In this document: one piece after another, positions 25,982 to 34,444 of the stretch
How positions within the stretch are numbered: the stretch's first letter is position 1
How the letters are laid out: each line of letters begins with the position of its first letter
Source of the DNA: Microbacterium ulmi
GTDB taxonomy: Bacteria > Actinomycetota > Actinomycetes > Actinomycetales > Microbacteriaceae
NCBI RefSeq assembly: GCF_011759705.1
Contig: NZ_JAAOZF010000001.1
Span: 1,175,152-1,239,151 of the forward strand
Direction: 5' to 3'
Length of the DNA stretch: 64,000 nt
Position numbers and translations under genes: made by a program
Notes under the pieces: model-generated
What the model was told of the DNA's origin: nothing
Databases searched by the model: none
What the model saw: the letters and a program-made list of their open reading frames with translations, nothing else

Positions 25982-26013
25982 CCCCGGCCGCCCTCGCGGT
26001 CGCCGCCTGACCC
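25957..26013. repeat. Tandem 28-base duplication across the MFS stop codon
   Basis: GGCCGCCCTCGCGGTCGCCG... at 25957-25984 is repeated at 25986-26013 with one extra C between. The copy carries the last codons and TGA of the MFS gene. It looks like a recent slippage or unequal-crossover duplication that does not change the protein. Confidence 0.9.
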
Positions 26014-26089
26014 GGCCGCACGGCCACGCACATCGCAGGACCTCGTCCGCCGCACATCGCGGCAGGACGGCCGAACACGAAGGAATCGC

Positions 26090-26818
26090 ATGGACCTCGG
26101 ACTCTCCGGAAAGACCTTCATCGTCGGCGGCGGCAGTGCGGGCCTCGGGTTCGCGAGCGCACGCGCGCTCGTCGGCGAAGGCGCCCGCGTCGTCATCGCC
26201 GCGCGCCGCCCCGACCGCCTCGCGGATGCGCTCGCCGCACTCGGCGCCGATGCAGCGGGGCTCGCCGTCGACGTCGCCGACCCGTCGGTGCCCGACGCGC
26301 TCGTCGCGCTGGCGCAGGAGCGCTTCGGCCGGCTCGACGGGGCGGTCGTCAACACGGGCGGACCCCGCTCGGCGACGGTCCGCGACCTCACGGAGCAGGA
26401 CTGGCAGGACGGCGCGCAGGCGCTGCTCATCGGGCCCGCACGGCTCGCGGACACCGTCGTCCGTCACCTCGCCGCGCACGACGGCGGCGCCGTCGTCGGC
26501 ATCCTCTCGACGTCCGTCAAGAACCCGATCCCGCAGCTCGCGCTCAGCAACATCTACCGGCCGGCTCTCGCGGCGCATCTCAAGGACCTCGCCGACGCGT
26601 ACGGCGCAGGCGCGTCGCCCGTTCGGGTGAACGGCGTGCTGCCGTACCGCGTCGAGACCGAGCGCAGCCGAGGCGGCGCCGCGCCCGAGTCCGCGCTCGG
26701 ACGCTTCGGTCGCCCCGAGGAGTTCGGCGCGGCGATCGCGTTCCTGCTCTCGCCGGCGGCGGGCTACATCACGGGCGCGGCGATCCCGCTCGACGGCGGA
26801 CGGCTGCGGTCGCTGTGA
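26090..26818 (+). CDS. SDR-family oxidoreductase with altered catalytic residues
   Basis: The 242-residue Rossmann protein has the cofactor motif GGGSAGLG (14-21), a basic AARRP after strand two suggesting NADP(H), and NTGG in place of NNAG. Where classical members have YxxxK, this reads SNIYR within LALSNIYRPALAAHLK: aligning the helix to the conserved KxLA end puts Ser at the Tyr site and Arg at the Lys site. Some SDRs of this subgroup share that change; activity is therefore uncertain. AAGGAATCGC precedes the ATG. It lies downstream of the MFS gene in the 23.6-28.8 kb series. Confidence 0.82.
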   Translation: MDLGLSGKTFIVGGGSAGLGFASARALVGEGARVVIAARRPDRLADALAALGADAAGLAVDVADPSVPDALVALAQERFGRLDGAVVNTGGPRSATVRDLTEQDWQDGAQALLIGPARLADTVVRHLAAHDGGAVVGILSTSVKNPIPQLALSNIYRPALAAHLKDLADAYGAGASPVRVNGVLPYRVETERSRGGAAPESALGRFGRPEEFGAAIAFLLSPAAGYITGAAIPLDGGRLRSL

Positions 26819-26921
26819 GCCTCCACAGACGACAGCTCCACCGCAGAACTTATACAACGAGACGATAGAGTCGCATCGCATTGCTATAACGCCGACGCGT
26901 TCTCTGCACGGGAGGAACAAG

Positions 26922-27281
26922 ATGGCTTTCGAGCGCAAGTACAGCGACGAGGTCCGCACGCAGTCGGTCGAGACCGTGCTGCGCCGTCGGCGCGAGGAGC
27001 CTCGCAACCGGGCCATCATCCGCGAGGTGGCGCAGGAGTACGACGTGGGCCAGCAGTCGCTGCGGCAGTGGCTGGCGCGCTTCGACGACGGCAGCTACGA
27101 CTACGGCGACGATCCGAGCGCTGCGCCGGCGCACTCGTCCGGGCACGCGACCGCCGGCAGGCAGGAGCTGCTCGAGCTCGTCTCGCAGCTCGAGGGACGC
27201 ATCGCCGTGCTCGAGGAGGACAACCGCAGCCTCACCCGCGTCGTGGCGCTGCTGTCCGGGCAGCTCCGCGAGATCGCGTAG
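26922..27281 (+). CDS. Orphan transposase-OrfA-like helix-turn-helix protein with coiled coil
   Basis: The 119-residue protein has an N-terminal IS3/IS-OrfA-type helix-turn-helix (about 1-57: RKYSDEVRTQSVETVLRRRR, then EVAQEYDVGQQSLRQWLARF), an acidic linker and a C-terminal coiled coil (about 78-117, LLELVSQLEGRIAVLEEDNR). There is no OrfB (DDE) partner, no terminal inverted repeat and no target-site duplication around it. A strong GGAGGAAC ribosome site precedes the ATG. It is probably a domesticated DNA-binding protein, possibly the regulator of this series. The region upstream (26840-26890) is comparatively AT-rich and promoter-like (TATAAC at about 26883). Confidence 0.72.
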   Translation: MAFERKYSDEVRTQSVETVLRRRREEPRNRAIIREVAQEYDVGQQSLRQWLARFDDGSYDYGDDPSAAPAHSSGHATAGRQELLELVSQLEGRIAVLEEDNRSLTRVVALLSGQLREIA

Positions 27282-27412
27282 CCCGGCACCGCGCGGCGGG
27301 CGTAAGACTTCTCAACACAGCACGCCTTCGACCGATCCGTTGCTAGCGTCGCACCAGCGCCTCGCACCCACCGGGCGGCGTCCTCATCGCCGGCAATCGC
27401 AGAAGGCTCCCC

Positions 27413-27850
27413 ATGAATGACCGGATCGTCGTCGCGAGCAACATCCACGGACGCATGACGGATGTGCGCGGCCGCTACGAGCTCGGCGACGGGGTCTTCG
27501 AGATCCTCTCCGACGGCTCGGTCCGCAGCGGTGGACCGGGCTCCGAGGCGAGCTCCCTCGACCTGCTCGTCGCCTCGCTCGTCTCCTGCGCGCTCAACGC
27601 CTTCCGTCAGGACTTCGTCGAGGCCGGCGAGCCCGATCGGCACGTGGAGATCTTCGCGCGCGTCGAGCGGCGACTCGAGGGCGACTACCTGGGCACGCTC
27701 ATCATGGAGTGCTTCATCGACGCGATCGATCCCCGCGGCGCGGACGAGCTCGTGCTCGAGTACAAGAAGCGGTGCCGCATCTACAACGCGCTCAAGGACA
27801 GCCTCCCCGTCGTCTTCGTCCTCCACACGCCCGACAGCGTCATCCGATAG
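27413..27850 (+). CDS. OsmC/Ohr-family thiol protein
   Basis: The 145-residue protein has the OsmC fold with both redox cysteines, Cys59 in ASLVSCALNAF and Cys121 in KKRCRIYNAL. Family members reduce organic hydroperoxides with a disulphide cycle, though some are thought to handle persulphide or sulphur species. The ATG at 27413 follows a 131-base gap with a TAGCGT -10 candidate at 27344-27349. The rhodanese gene begins seven bases after the stop, so the two should act together. Confidence 0.88.
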   Translation: MNDRIVVASNIHGRMTDVRGRYELGDGVFEILSDGSVRSGGPGSEASSLDLLVASLVSCALNAFRQDFVEAGEPDRHVEIFARVERRLEGDYLGTLIMECFIDAIDPRGADELVLEYKKRCRIYNALKDSLPVVFVLHTPDSVIR

Positions 27851-27857
27851 GCGCGCC

Positions 27858-28787
27858 GTGGCCCTCGATCCTCGCGCCCTCCTCATGAGCGCGCACGATG
27901 CCGTCCAGAGCCGCGACCGTCTCGTCTTCGTCGAGGTGACGCCGTCGCGCGACAGGCGGGGCGCCGCCGAGGCGGCGGGCGGCGGCATCCCCGGCGCATA
28001 CCGCGCCGCCCTGGACGCCGAGCTCGCAGCCGTGCAGGGCGGCCTGCCCGACCTGGAGGCGGTGGGCGCGCTGGCCGCCCTGTGGCGCGGCCCCGCGGAT
28101 CGCCGCATCGTGGTGTACGCGCGTCGCGCCGAGGAGTTCCCCGCGGCCACGCGCGCGTGGCTCGTCCTGACCCTCGCCGGCGTCGAGGCGACGTCGATCC
28201 TCGACGGGGGGCTCCCCGCGTGGGTGCGGGCCGGAGGATCCATGACGGATGCCGCGACCCCGCCCCACGACCGCAACGCGGGGGCCGCGGCCACCCCCCG
28301 ACCGGCGCGTCGAGAGCGCGAGGCGTCCATCCCTGCACCGCGCGTGCTCGACGCCGACGATCTCACGGACATCGCGCGCCTGGGCACGCTCCTGGACGCC
28401 CGGTCGGCCGTCGCGTACCACGGGGTCATGGGCGACCCGGCGACGGGCCACATCCCGGGCGCGGTGCACGCACCCGCGCACGAGCTGCTCGACGACGACG
28501 GTCTGCTGCTGCGTCCGACCGCCCTGCGCCGGTGGCTGCTCGCACGCCGGGCGATCGGGAGCCACACGGTCGGCGCATACTGCGGCGGCGGGATCGCGAG
28601 CTCCGCGCTCGTCTTCGCGGCGGCGCTCGTGGGGCAGGAGGTCGGCATCTCCCTCGCGGCGGCATCGTCGTGGCGGCGGGATCCGGACCGCGCGCTCGTC
28701 CAGGGCGACGGCGTCGCGCGGGGGAGCGGGGCCGACCTCGACTGCCTCGACGAGTCCGTGCCGGCGGGCACGTCGCCGACCCCCTGA
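27858..28787 (+). CDS. Two-domain sulfurtransferase (rhodanese / 3-mercaptopyruvate type)
   Basis: From the GTG at 27858 the protein has 309 residues and two rhodanese domains. The N-terminal one (about 8-128) keeps the LDGGLPAWVRAGG landmark but has no cysteine in its loop (VVYARRAEE), so it is inactive and structural. The C-terminal one has the active-site loop YCGGGIASSAL (Cys242), closer to the CG(S/G)G loop of mercaptopyruvate enzymes. A linker of about 35 residues rich in Ala, Pro and Arg joins them. The longer upstream frame is the shadow of the OsmC gene. The seven-base gap to OsmC suggests an operon in sulphur transfer. Confidence 0.87.
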   Translation: MALDPRALLMSAHDAVQSRDRLVFVEVTPSRDRRGAAEAAGGGIPGAYRAALDAELAAVQGGLPDLEAVGALAALWRGPADRRIVVYARRAEEFPAATRAWLVLTLAGVEATSILDGGLPAWVRAGGSMTDAATPPHDRNAGAAATPRPARREREASIPAPRVLDADDLTDIARLGTLLDARSAVAYHGVMGDPATGHIPGAVHAPAHELLDDDGLLLRPTALRRWLLARRAIGSHTVGAYCGGGIASSALVFAAALVGQEVGISLAAASSWRRDPDRALVQGDGVARGSGADLDCLDESVPAGTSPTP

Positions 28788-28799
28788 TCGGGGCGGGGC

Positions 28800-30164
28800 T
28801 CAGTCCAGCAGGAGCGCCGGCTCTTCGAGGACGGATGCCACGTCCGCGACGAACCGCGACATCCCGTCGCCGTCGATCACACGGTGGTCGAACGAGCCTG
28901 CGACGGTCGTGACCCAGCGGGGACGCACTTCCCCGTCGACGACCCACGGCTTCTGGCGGATCGCGCCCATCGCGATGATGCCGGACTCGCCGGGGTTGAT
29001 GATGGGGGTGCCCGCGTCCATCCCGAACACGCCGATGTTGGTGATCGTGATCGTGCCGTTCTGCTGGTCCGCGGGCGTCGTCTTTCCTTCGCGGGCCGTC
29101 AGCGTGAGCTTCTCGAGGGCGCGGGCGAGCTCGCGTGTGCTGAGGTTCTGCGCGTCCTTGATGTTGGGGACGAGCAGCCCCCTCGGCGTGGCGGCGGCGA
29201 TGCCGAGGTTGACGAAGTGCCGGACGCGGATCTCGGCGCCCTGATCCGTGTCGATCCAGGCGGCGTTGACCATGGGCGTGCGGCGGACCGCCCAGATGAC
29301 GGCACGCGCCATGATGAGCAGCGGCGACACCTTGATGTCGGCGAAGTCGGGAGACGCCTTGAGCCTTCGGACGAACTCCATCGTGCGGGTCGCGTCGACG
29401 TCGGTCCACACCGACACGTGCGGCGCCGTGTAGGCGCTGAGGACCATCCCGCTCGCGACGGCCTTGCGCACGCCCTTGACGGGGATCGTCTCCTCGCGCA
29501 GGGCGGCATCCGGACCCGCGAGCGCGGGACCCTGAACGGGCGGGGCCACGGCGACCGCGGCGACCTCGGGGGCGACGGGGATCGTCTCCTCCCTCACGGC
29601 GGGCCACTCCGGAGTCTGGATGTTGCGGAAGACCGAGGCCTGCGAGGCGTGGCGAACGACGTCGTCGCGCGTGACCTCGCCTGCCGCACCGCTCGGGGTG
29701 ACCTCCGCGAGGTCGACCCCGAGATCGCGTGCGAGCTTGCGGATCGGCGGTTTCGCGATGACGCCGACGGATGCCGTGACCGGCCGCTCGGCGGGCTTGC
29801 GGCGGCGGGACTGCACGTGCCCGCCCGTCCCGTAGCCGACCAGGACCGCGCCGCCGTCCTCGGCCTCGGGCGGAGCGCCGTGCTCGGACTGGCCCACGAC
29901 GACGTCGGCGGCAGGGGCGGCGCCGGCCGCCGCGATCGTGATGATCGGCGCGCCCACGTCGACGGTCTCGCCCTCGTTCGCGAGCAGCTCGCCGACCTTC
30001 CCCGCGAACGGCGACGGCAGCTCGACGAGGGACTTCGCCGTCTCGATCTCGACGAGGACGTCGTTGACCGCGACCTCGTCGCCCGGCGCGACGCGCCACT
30101 GCACGATCTCGGCCTCCGTGAGTCCTTCTCCGACGTCCGGGAGGACAAAGGTCTGCGTGGTCAT
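28800..30164 (-). CDS. 2-oxoacid dehydrogenase E2, dihydrolipoamide acyltransferase
   Basis: The 454-residue protein has one lipoyl domain (about 3-78, with the lipoylated Lys44 in [10 protein letters not shown]), a linker, a peripheral subunit-binding domain ([19 protein letters not shown]), a second Ala/Pro linker and the catalytic acyltransferase domain ending in [13 protein letters not shown], with the catalytic His. With the E1 subunits upstream it forms a branched-chain or related 2-oxoacid dehydrogenase. AAAGGA precedes the ATG. A 79-base gap separates it from E1 beta. The E3 gene is not here. Confidence 0.94.
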   Translation of the reverse strand: MTTQTFVLPDVGEGLTEAEIVQWRVAPGDEVAVNDVLVEIETAKSLVELPSPFAGKVGELLANEGETVDVGAPIITIAAAGAAPAADVVVGQSEHGAPPEAEDGGAVLVGYGTGGHVQSRRRKPAERPVTASVGVIAKPPIRKLARDLGVDLAEVTPSGAAGEVTRDDVVRHASQASVFRNIQTPEWPAVREETIPVAPEVAAVAVAPPVQGPALAGPDAALREETIPVKGVRKAVASGMVLSAYTAPHVSVWTDVDATRTMEFVRRLKASPDFADIKVSPLLIMARAVIWAVRRTPMVNAAWIDTDQGAEIRVRHFVNLGIAAATPRGLLVPNIKDAQNLSTRELARALEKLTLTAREGKTTPADQQNGTITITNIGVFGMDAGTPIINPGESGIIAMGAIRQKPWVVDGEVRPRWVTTVAGSFDHRVIDGDGMSRFVADVASVLEEPALLLD

Positions 30165-30243
30165 GCGGCGTCCTTTCGACGCATCCCGCCTCCGCGAGAC
30201 TGCAGCGGCGTCAGGGCGGGCGCGTTCATCGGTCGGGGGCGGG

Positions 30244-31314
30244 TCAGTAGGCGAGGGCGCGGTCGACGGCCTCGAGGATGCGGTCGGCGTCGGGGAGGTA
30301 GGCGCCTTCGAGCTTGGCCGGGGGGAAGGGCGTGTCGAAGCCCGACACGCGCAGGACGGGCGCCTCGAGCGCGAAGAACGCCTTCTCCATGACGGTCGCC
30401 GAGATCTCCGATCCGAGCGATGTGAAGCCGGGCGCCTCCTGCGCGTAGACCATGCGGCCCGTGCGGTGCACGGAGTCGAGGATCGGACCGTAGTCGACGG
30501 GGGAGAGCGACCGCAGGTCGATGACCTCGCACGACGTCCCCTCCGACTCGGCGAGCGCCGCCGCCTGCAGGAGCGTCGTCACCATGGCGCCGTGCCCGAC
30601 GAGGGTGACGTCGGTGCCGCGGCGGACGAGCCGGCTCGCGTGCAGCGGGAGCGCGCGGGACGCGGCATCCACGTCGCCCTTCATCCAGTACTTGGCCTTG
30701 GGCTCGAGGAAGATCACGGGGTCGTTCGAGGCGATCGCGTCCTGGATCATCCAGTAGCCGTCGTTCGGGGTCGACGGGCTCACGACGCGCAGGCCGGCCG
30801 TGTGCGTGAAGTACGCCTCGGGACTCTCCTGATGGTGCTCGACGGCGCCGATGTGGCCCCCATACGGGATGCGGATGACGATCGGCATCGACAGGGCGCC
30901 CTCGTGCCGGTTGGTGAACTTCGCGAGCTGGGTCGTGATCTGGTCGAAGGCGGGGAACACGAACCCGTCGAACTGGATCTCGATGACGGGACGGAACCCG
31001 ACCATCGCGAGGCCGATCGCCGTGCCGACGATGCCGGACTCCGCAAGCGGCGTGTCGAGCACGCGGCGGTCGCCGAACTCGGCCTGGAGACCCTCCGTCA
31101 CGCGGAACACGCCGCCGAGGCGGCCGATGTCCTCCCCCATCAGCAGGACGCGGTCGCTCTCCGACATCGCGCGGCGCAGGCCCGCGTTGATGGCGCGGCT
31201 GAAGGGCATCGTCGTGATCGAGGGGGCGGATGCCGCGGCGCCGCTCGCCGGCGCATCGGCCGCGAGAGCCTCCTGCGCGGTGTCCGGTTCCTGGGAGTTC
31301 CGAACCACGGTCAC
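30244..31314 (-). CDS. 2-oxoacid dehydrogenase E1 beta subunit
   Basis: From the GTG at 31314 it has 356 residues. It carries the transketolase pyrimidine-binding domain ([35 protein letters not shown]) and the C-terminal transketolase domain ([15 protein letters not shown]). The N-terminus before [11 protein letters not shown] is a 38-residue Ala-rich stretch that may be poorly folded. GTGA overlap with the E1 alpha stop indicates coupling, as expected for a 2:2 heterotetramer. Sequence features favour branched-chain over pyruvate dehydrogenase, but substrate is not proven. Confidence 0.93.
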   Translation of the reverse strand: MTVVRNSQEPDTAQEALAADAPASGAAASAPSITTMPFSRAINAGLRRAMSESDRVLLMGEDIGRLGGVFRVTEGLQAEFGDRRVLDTPLAESGIVGTAIGLAMVGFRPVIEIQFDGFVFPAFDQITTQLAKFTNRHEGALSMPIVIRIPYGGHIGAVEHHQESPEAYFTHTAGLRVVSPSTPNDGYWMIQDAIASNDPVIFLEPKAKYWMKGDVDAASRALPLHASRLVRRGTDVTLVGHGAMVTTLLQAAALAESEGTSCEVIDLRSLSPVDYGPILDSVHRTGRMVYAQEAPGFTSLGSEISATVMEKAFFALEAPVLRVSGFDTPFPPAKLEGAYLPDADRILEAVDRALAY

Positions 31315-32453
31315 GGTGTCCCCTCCTCGAAGGATGCCTCGTACGCGGCGAGCCACTCCCGCTGCTCGTCGACGAGCGGGTGCGGCTCGGAGTAGACGTG
31401 CGCGAACATGGCATCGCGATCGAGTCCGCCGAGCTCGCCCGTGCGGATGCGCGCGTCGTCGGCGACGGCCTGGCCCTCCGCCTCGACGTCGGCGAAGAAC
31501 GCGTCGGAGGCGCCGCGGCCGCGCAGGTAGGCGTGCATGCGCGCGATGGGGTCGCGGCGGATCCACGACTCCTCCTCGGCCGAAGTCCGGTACTTCGTCG
31601 GGTCGTCGCTCGTCGTGTGCGCGCCCATGCGGTACGTCTGCGCCTCGATCGCCCGCGGGCCCGCGCCGGCGCGCGCCTGGTCGAGCGCGACCTTCGTGAC
31701 GGCGTAGCTCGCGAGGACGTCGTTGCCGTCGACCGGGATCGACGGCATCCCGTAGCCCTCGCCGCGCTTGTGCAGAGGCGAGCGCGACTGCGTCGAGACG
31801 GGCACCGAGATCGCCCACTGGTTGTTCTGCAGGAAGAACACCTCGGGCGTGCGGTAGCTCGCGGCGAACACCATCGCCTCGTGCACGTCGCCCTGGCTGG
31901 ACGCTCCGTCGCCGTAGTAGACGATGACGGCCTCGTCGCGATCCGGGTCGCCCGTGCCGCAGCGGCCGTCGAAGACGAGCCCCATGCCCACCCCCGTCGC
32001 GTGAAGCGTCTGCGAACCGAGCACGAGCGTGTAGATGTGGGTGTTGCCGTTCCCGGGGTCGAACGGATCCCATCCGCCGTGCGTCAGGCCGCGCATGACG
32101 CGGATGATGTCGATGGGGTCGACGCCGCGCACGCGCGCGACGGCGTGCTCGCGATAGGAGGGGAAGACGTGGTCCTGCGGGCGCGTCGCGCGCACGGAGC
32201 CGACCTGCGCGGCCTCCTGCCCGTGACTCGGCGGCCACAGGGCGAGCTGGCCCTGGCGCTGCAGGTTCGTCGCCTGGCGGTCGAATGCACGGATGACGAC
32301 CATGTCGCGGTAGAACTGCTCGAGGTCGGCATCCGTCAGCGCGTCGATGAGCGCGAGGTACGGCTCGGCGGCGGGAGTCGGTGCGAGGCTGCCGTCCGCC
32401 GCGAGCACGCGCACGAGCCCGGGAACGTCGGCCGTGTCTTCGGACGGGGTCAC
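31311..32453 (-). CDS. 2-oxoacid dehydrogenase E1 alpha subunit
   Basis: The 380-residue ThDP-binding subunit has the GDGASSQGDVHEAM to NNQWAIS span, which is the GDGx(n)NN thiamine-diphosphate motif, and YREHAV with the phosphorylation-loop-like TYRMGAHTTSDDPTKYR. It decarboxylates the 2-oxo acid and hands the acyl group to E2. It starts five bases after the hisC-like gene stop and overlaps E1 beta. No Lrp-type bkd regulator is adjacent. Confidence 0.94.
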   Translation of the reverse strand: MTPSEDTADVPGLVRVLAADGSLAPTPAAEPYLALIDALTDADLEQFYRDMVVIRAFDRQATNLQRQGQLALWPPSHGQEAAQVGSVRATRPQDHVFPSYREHAVARVRGVDPIDIIRVMRGLTHGGWDPFDPGNGNTHIYTLVLGSQTLHATGVGMGLVFDGRCGTGDPDRDEAVIVYYGDGASSQGDVHEAMVFAASYRTPEVFFLQNNQWAISVPVSTQSRSPLHKRGEGYGMPSIPVDGNDVLASYAVTKVALDQARAGAGPRAIEAQTYRMGAHTTSDDPTKYRTSAEEESWIRRDPIARMHAYLRGRGASDAFFADVEAEGQAVADDARIRTGELGGLDRDAMFAHVYSEPHPLVDEQREWLAAYEASFEEGTP

Positions 32454-32458
32454 GGTCT

Positions 32459-33571
32459 CTACGCTAACCCTCGTCCCGCATGCCCCTCTGGGAGAGTCCG
32501 GACAACGGATGCCGCAACCCGTAGGACCTTGTCCACAGATTCATGCTCCCCCACGGATATACGGATGCCGTCGCCCGCGAAGGGCCGGACGATGAGTCCT
32601 GCCTCCTCGAAGGCCGCCGCGGCGTCGAGCGTCTCGGCTCTCGTCGCGAGCCATACGAAGTTGCCCTGCGCGTCCGGGACGTCCCATCCCGCTTCGCGCA
32701 GGCCGGCCACGAGCCGGTCGCGCCGCGCGGAGATCGCACGCACGCGGTCGAGCAGCTCGGGCTCGGCGTCGAGGCTCGCGAGCGCGGCCTGTTCGGCCTG
32801 TGCCGTCACGGCGAGCGGGATCGCGGTCGCGCGCGCCGCGTCGAGGATGCGGCGATGGCCGATCGCGTATCCGACGCGCAGCCCCGCGAGGCCGTACGCC
32901 TTCGAGAACGTGCGCAGGACCACGACGTTGCCGAGGCCCCGCTGCGCGAGGACGCGACGGCCGTCGACGGCCGCGGCGTCGGTCACGAACTCGGCGTAGG
33001 CCTCGTCGAGCACGACGAGGACGTCGGCGGGGACGCGTGCGAGGAGGTCGTCGAACTCCTCCTGCGTCACGATCGGGCCCGTGGGGTTGTTGGGGCTGCA
33101 GACGATGATCATCCGCGTCCGGTCGGTCACGGCGGCCGCGATCGCGGCGAGGTCGTGGCGAGCGCCTTCGCCCAGCGGGATCTCGACGGCCGTCGTGCCC
33201 GACACCGCGGCGAGGCCGGGATAGGCCTCGAACGAGCGCCACGCGTAGATCATCTCCGTCCCGGGGCCGCCCACGGCGAGCGCGAGCTGATGCAGGATCG
33301 ACACGCTTCCCGCGCCGATGTGGACGTCGTCCGGCGTCACGTCGTACCGTGCGGCGAGGCGCTCGCGCAGGCGCGCGGCCGAGGCATCCGGATACCGGTT
33401 GAGCGCCGCCGCGCCCTGCACGGCCTCCACGACCCCCGGCAGCGAGTCGAACGGGTTCTCGTTGCTCGACAGCTTGAAGGCGTCGCCGCCGGCCTGCTTG
33501 CCTTGCTTGTAGGAGGGCAGCGCGGCGATCTCGGGGCGGACGCGGACGGGAAGGTCGGCGGAGTCGGTCAC
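32459..33571 (-). CDS. Histidinol-phosphate / aromatic aminotransferase
   Basis: The 370-residue PLP enzyme of fold type I has SSNENPF near the start, CSPNNPTGP, and the PLP lysine in TFSKAYGLAGLRVGY. It fits HisC or the closely related aromatic (phenylalanine) aminotransferase often called Pat in actinobacteria. Position, as first gene of the bkd operon with a five-base gap to E1 alpha, suggests amino-acid transamination feeding the oxo-acid dehydrogenase. The GTG at 33571 follows TAGACT by six bases, so the transcript is probably leaderless. Confidence 0.9.
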   Translation of the reverse strand: MTDSADLPVRVRPEIAALPSYKQGKQAGGDAFKLSSNENPFDSLPGVVEAVQGAAALNRYPDASAARLRERLAARYDVTPDDVHIGAGSVSILHQLALAVGGPGTEMIYAWRSFEAYPGLAAVSGTTAVEIPLGEGARHDLAAIAAAVTDRTRMIIVCSPNNPTGPIVTQEEFDDLLARVPADVLVVLDEAYAEFVTDAAAVDGRRVLAQRGLGNVVVLRTFSKAYGLAGLRVGYAIGHRRILDAARATAIPLAVTAQAEQAALASLDAEPELLDRVRAISARRDRLVAGLREAGWDVPDAQGNFVWLATRAETLDAAAAFEEAGLIVRPFAGDGIRISVGEHESVDKVLRVAASVVRTLPEGHAGRGLA

Positions 33572-33577
33572 CCGTCG

Positions 33578-33583
33578 AGTCTA
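33578..33583 (-). promoter_or_regulatory. -10 hexamer of the hisC-bkd operon (leaderless)
   Basis: Minus-strand TAGACT, CGACGG, then the GTG at 33571. The bases upstream (33584-33795) carry no convincing gene. Confidence 0.55.
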
Positions 33584-33795
33584 CGGAGGGGCATGCGGCG
33601 ACGTGACGGCGCCGAGCCCGCCGTCAGACCTGGCGGCGGCTGGTGGATCGGCGATCTCCCGCGCCCCTCGCAGGCACGCGAGCACCGCGAGGACGCGGCG
33701 ATGCGATGTCGGAAGCGCGGCGACGATCTCACGGCTTCGTCATGCCGACGCCGCGCGAAGGCGCCCATGGACCGAATGTCGCAGCGGCGGCTCGA

Positions 33796-34003
33796 TCAGC
33801 GAGGGACGAGATGGGAGGCCAGCGTCGCGGCGGCCGGCCCCAGGTCGATGCGCCCCTCGGCGACGCCGATCACGAGGTCGAAGCCTTCGTCCGCCGTCGA
33901 CGAACGGGTGGTTGCGCAGGACGCTCTCCAGGAGCGCCGCGGCTTTGAGCGGGAGCGCGGGGTACGCGTCGTCGCCGGACAGGGTCGTCGCGAAAGTGGT
34001 ATC
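33796..34003 (-). pseudogene. Relic of a Doc/Fic-type toxin gene
   Basis: Two adjoining fragments in different frames match the Doc toxin family. The first reads DDAYPALPLKAAALLESVLRNHPFVDG, with HPFVDG of the Fic-core motif at 33893-33910. The second, one frame away from 33891 to the TGA at 33796, reads DEGFDLVIGVAEGRIDLG and ends ASHLVPR, the usual Doc C-terminus. The middle (the NKR part of the motif and following helices, about 35-45 residues) is deleted at about 33891-33892, and the N-terminus is missing. No antitoxin gene is present. The protein must be inactive. Confidence 0.72.
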
Positions 34004-34051
34004 GAGATGTTCTCTGCGCCCGAGCACTGCTGCATGGGAGACTGGCGCATT

Positions 34052-34444
34052 ATGCGTTTTCTCATCCGCGTCGTCGTCAATGCCTTCGCGATCTGGGTCG
34101 TCACCCTCATCCCGGCCCTGCAGGTCACCGTCATCGCCTTCCCTCCGGGCGAGACGCTGCAGCTCGTCCTGACGCTGCTGGCCGTCGCCGCGATCTTCGC
34201 CCTCGTCAACACGATCATCGGCACCGTCATCCGCATCGTCGCGTTCCCGCTGTACATCCTGACCCTGGGGCTCATCTCGCTCCTCGTGAACGGGCTGCTG
34301 CTGTGGATCACGGCGTGGCTCACGCACTGGTGGAGCTGGGGTCTTCGCGTCGAGGACTTCTGGTGGGGCGTGCTCGCCGCACTCGTCATCACGCTCATCA
34401 ACTGGGTGTTCGGCATCATCCTTCGTCCGCAGAAGAAGCGCTGA
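34052..34444 (+). CDS. Small phage-holin-type (DUF/holin_4_2-like) membrane protein
   Basis: The 130-residue protein has four hydrophobic helices: MRFLIRVVVNAFAIWVVTLI, a second around LQLVLTLLAVAAIFALVNTI, a third at PLYILTLGLISLLVNGLLL and a last before ILRPQKKR. It matches the small membrane family annotated as phage holin family 4 / YvlD-like, which is chromosomal and not phage. A GGGAG lies 11 bases upstream of the ATG. The gene overlaps the 3' end of the convergent esterase gene by 29 bases. Function is unknown. Confidence 0.83.
   Translation: MRFLIRVVVNAFAIWVVTLIPALQVTVIAFPPGETLQLVLTLLAVAAIFALVNTIIGTVIRIVAFPLYILTLGLISLLVNGLLLWITAWLTHWWSWGLRVEDFWWGVLAALVITLINWVFGIILRPQKKR

Noticed and set aside
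23582..27019. Very long open frame on the minus strand opposite the NMT1, MFS and SDR genes
   Set aside because: Its composition is Arg/Asp/Glu/Pro-rich with no domain, and the plus strand carries recognisable proteins throughout. It is a GC-rich antisense shadow.
26922..27281. Insertion sequence of the IS3 family
   Set aside because: Only the OrfA-like protein is present. No OrfB, terminal inverted repeats or target duplication are visible.
34052..34444. Prophage remnant
   Set aside because: The holin-like annotation is a family name only. No other phage gene is nearby and the flanks are housekeeping genes.
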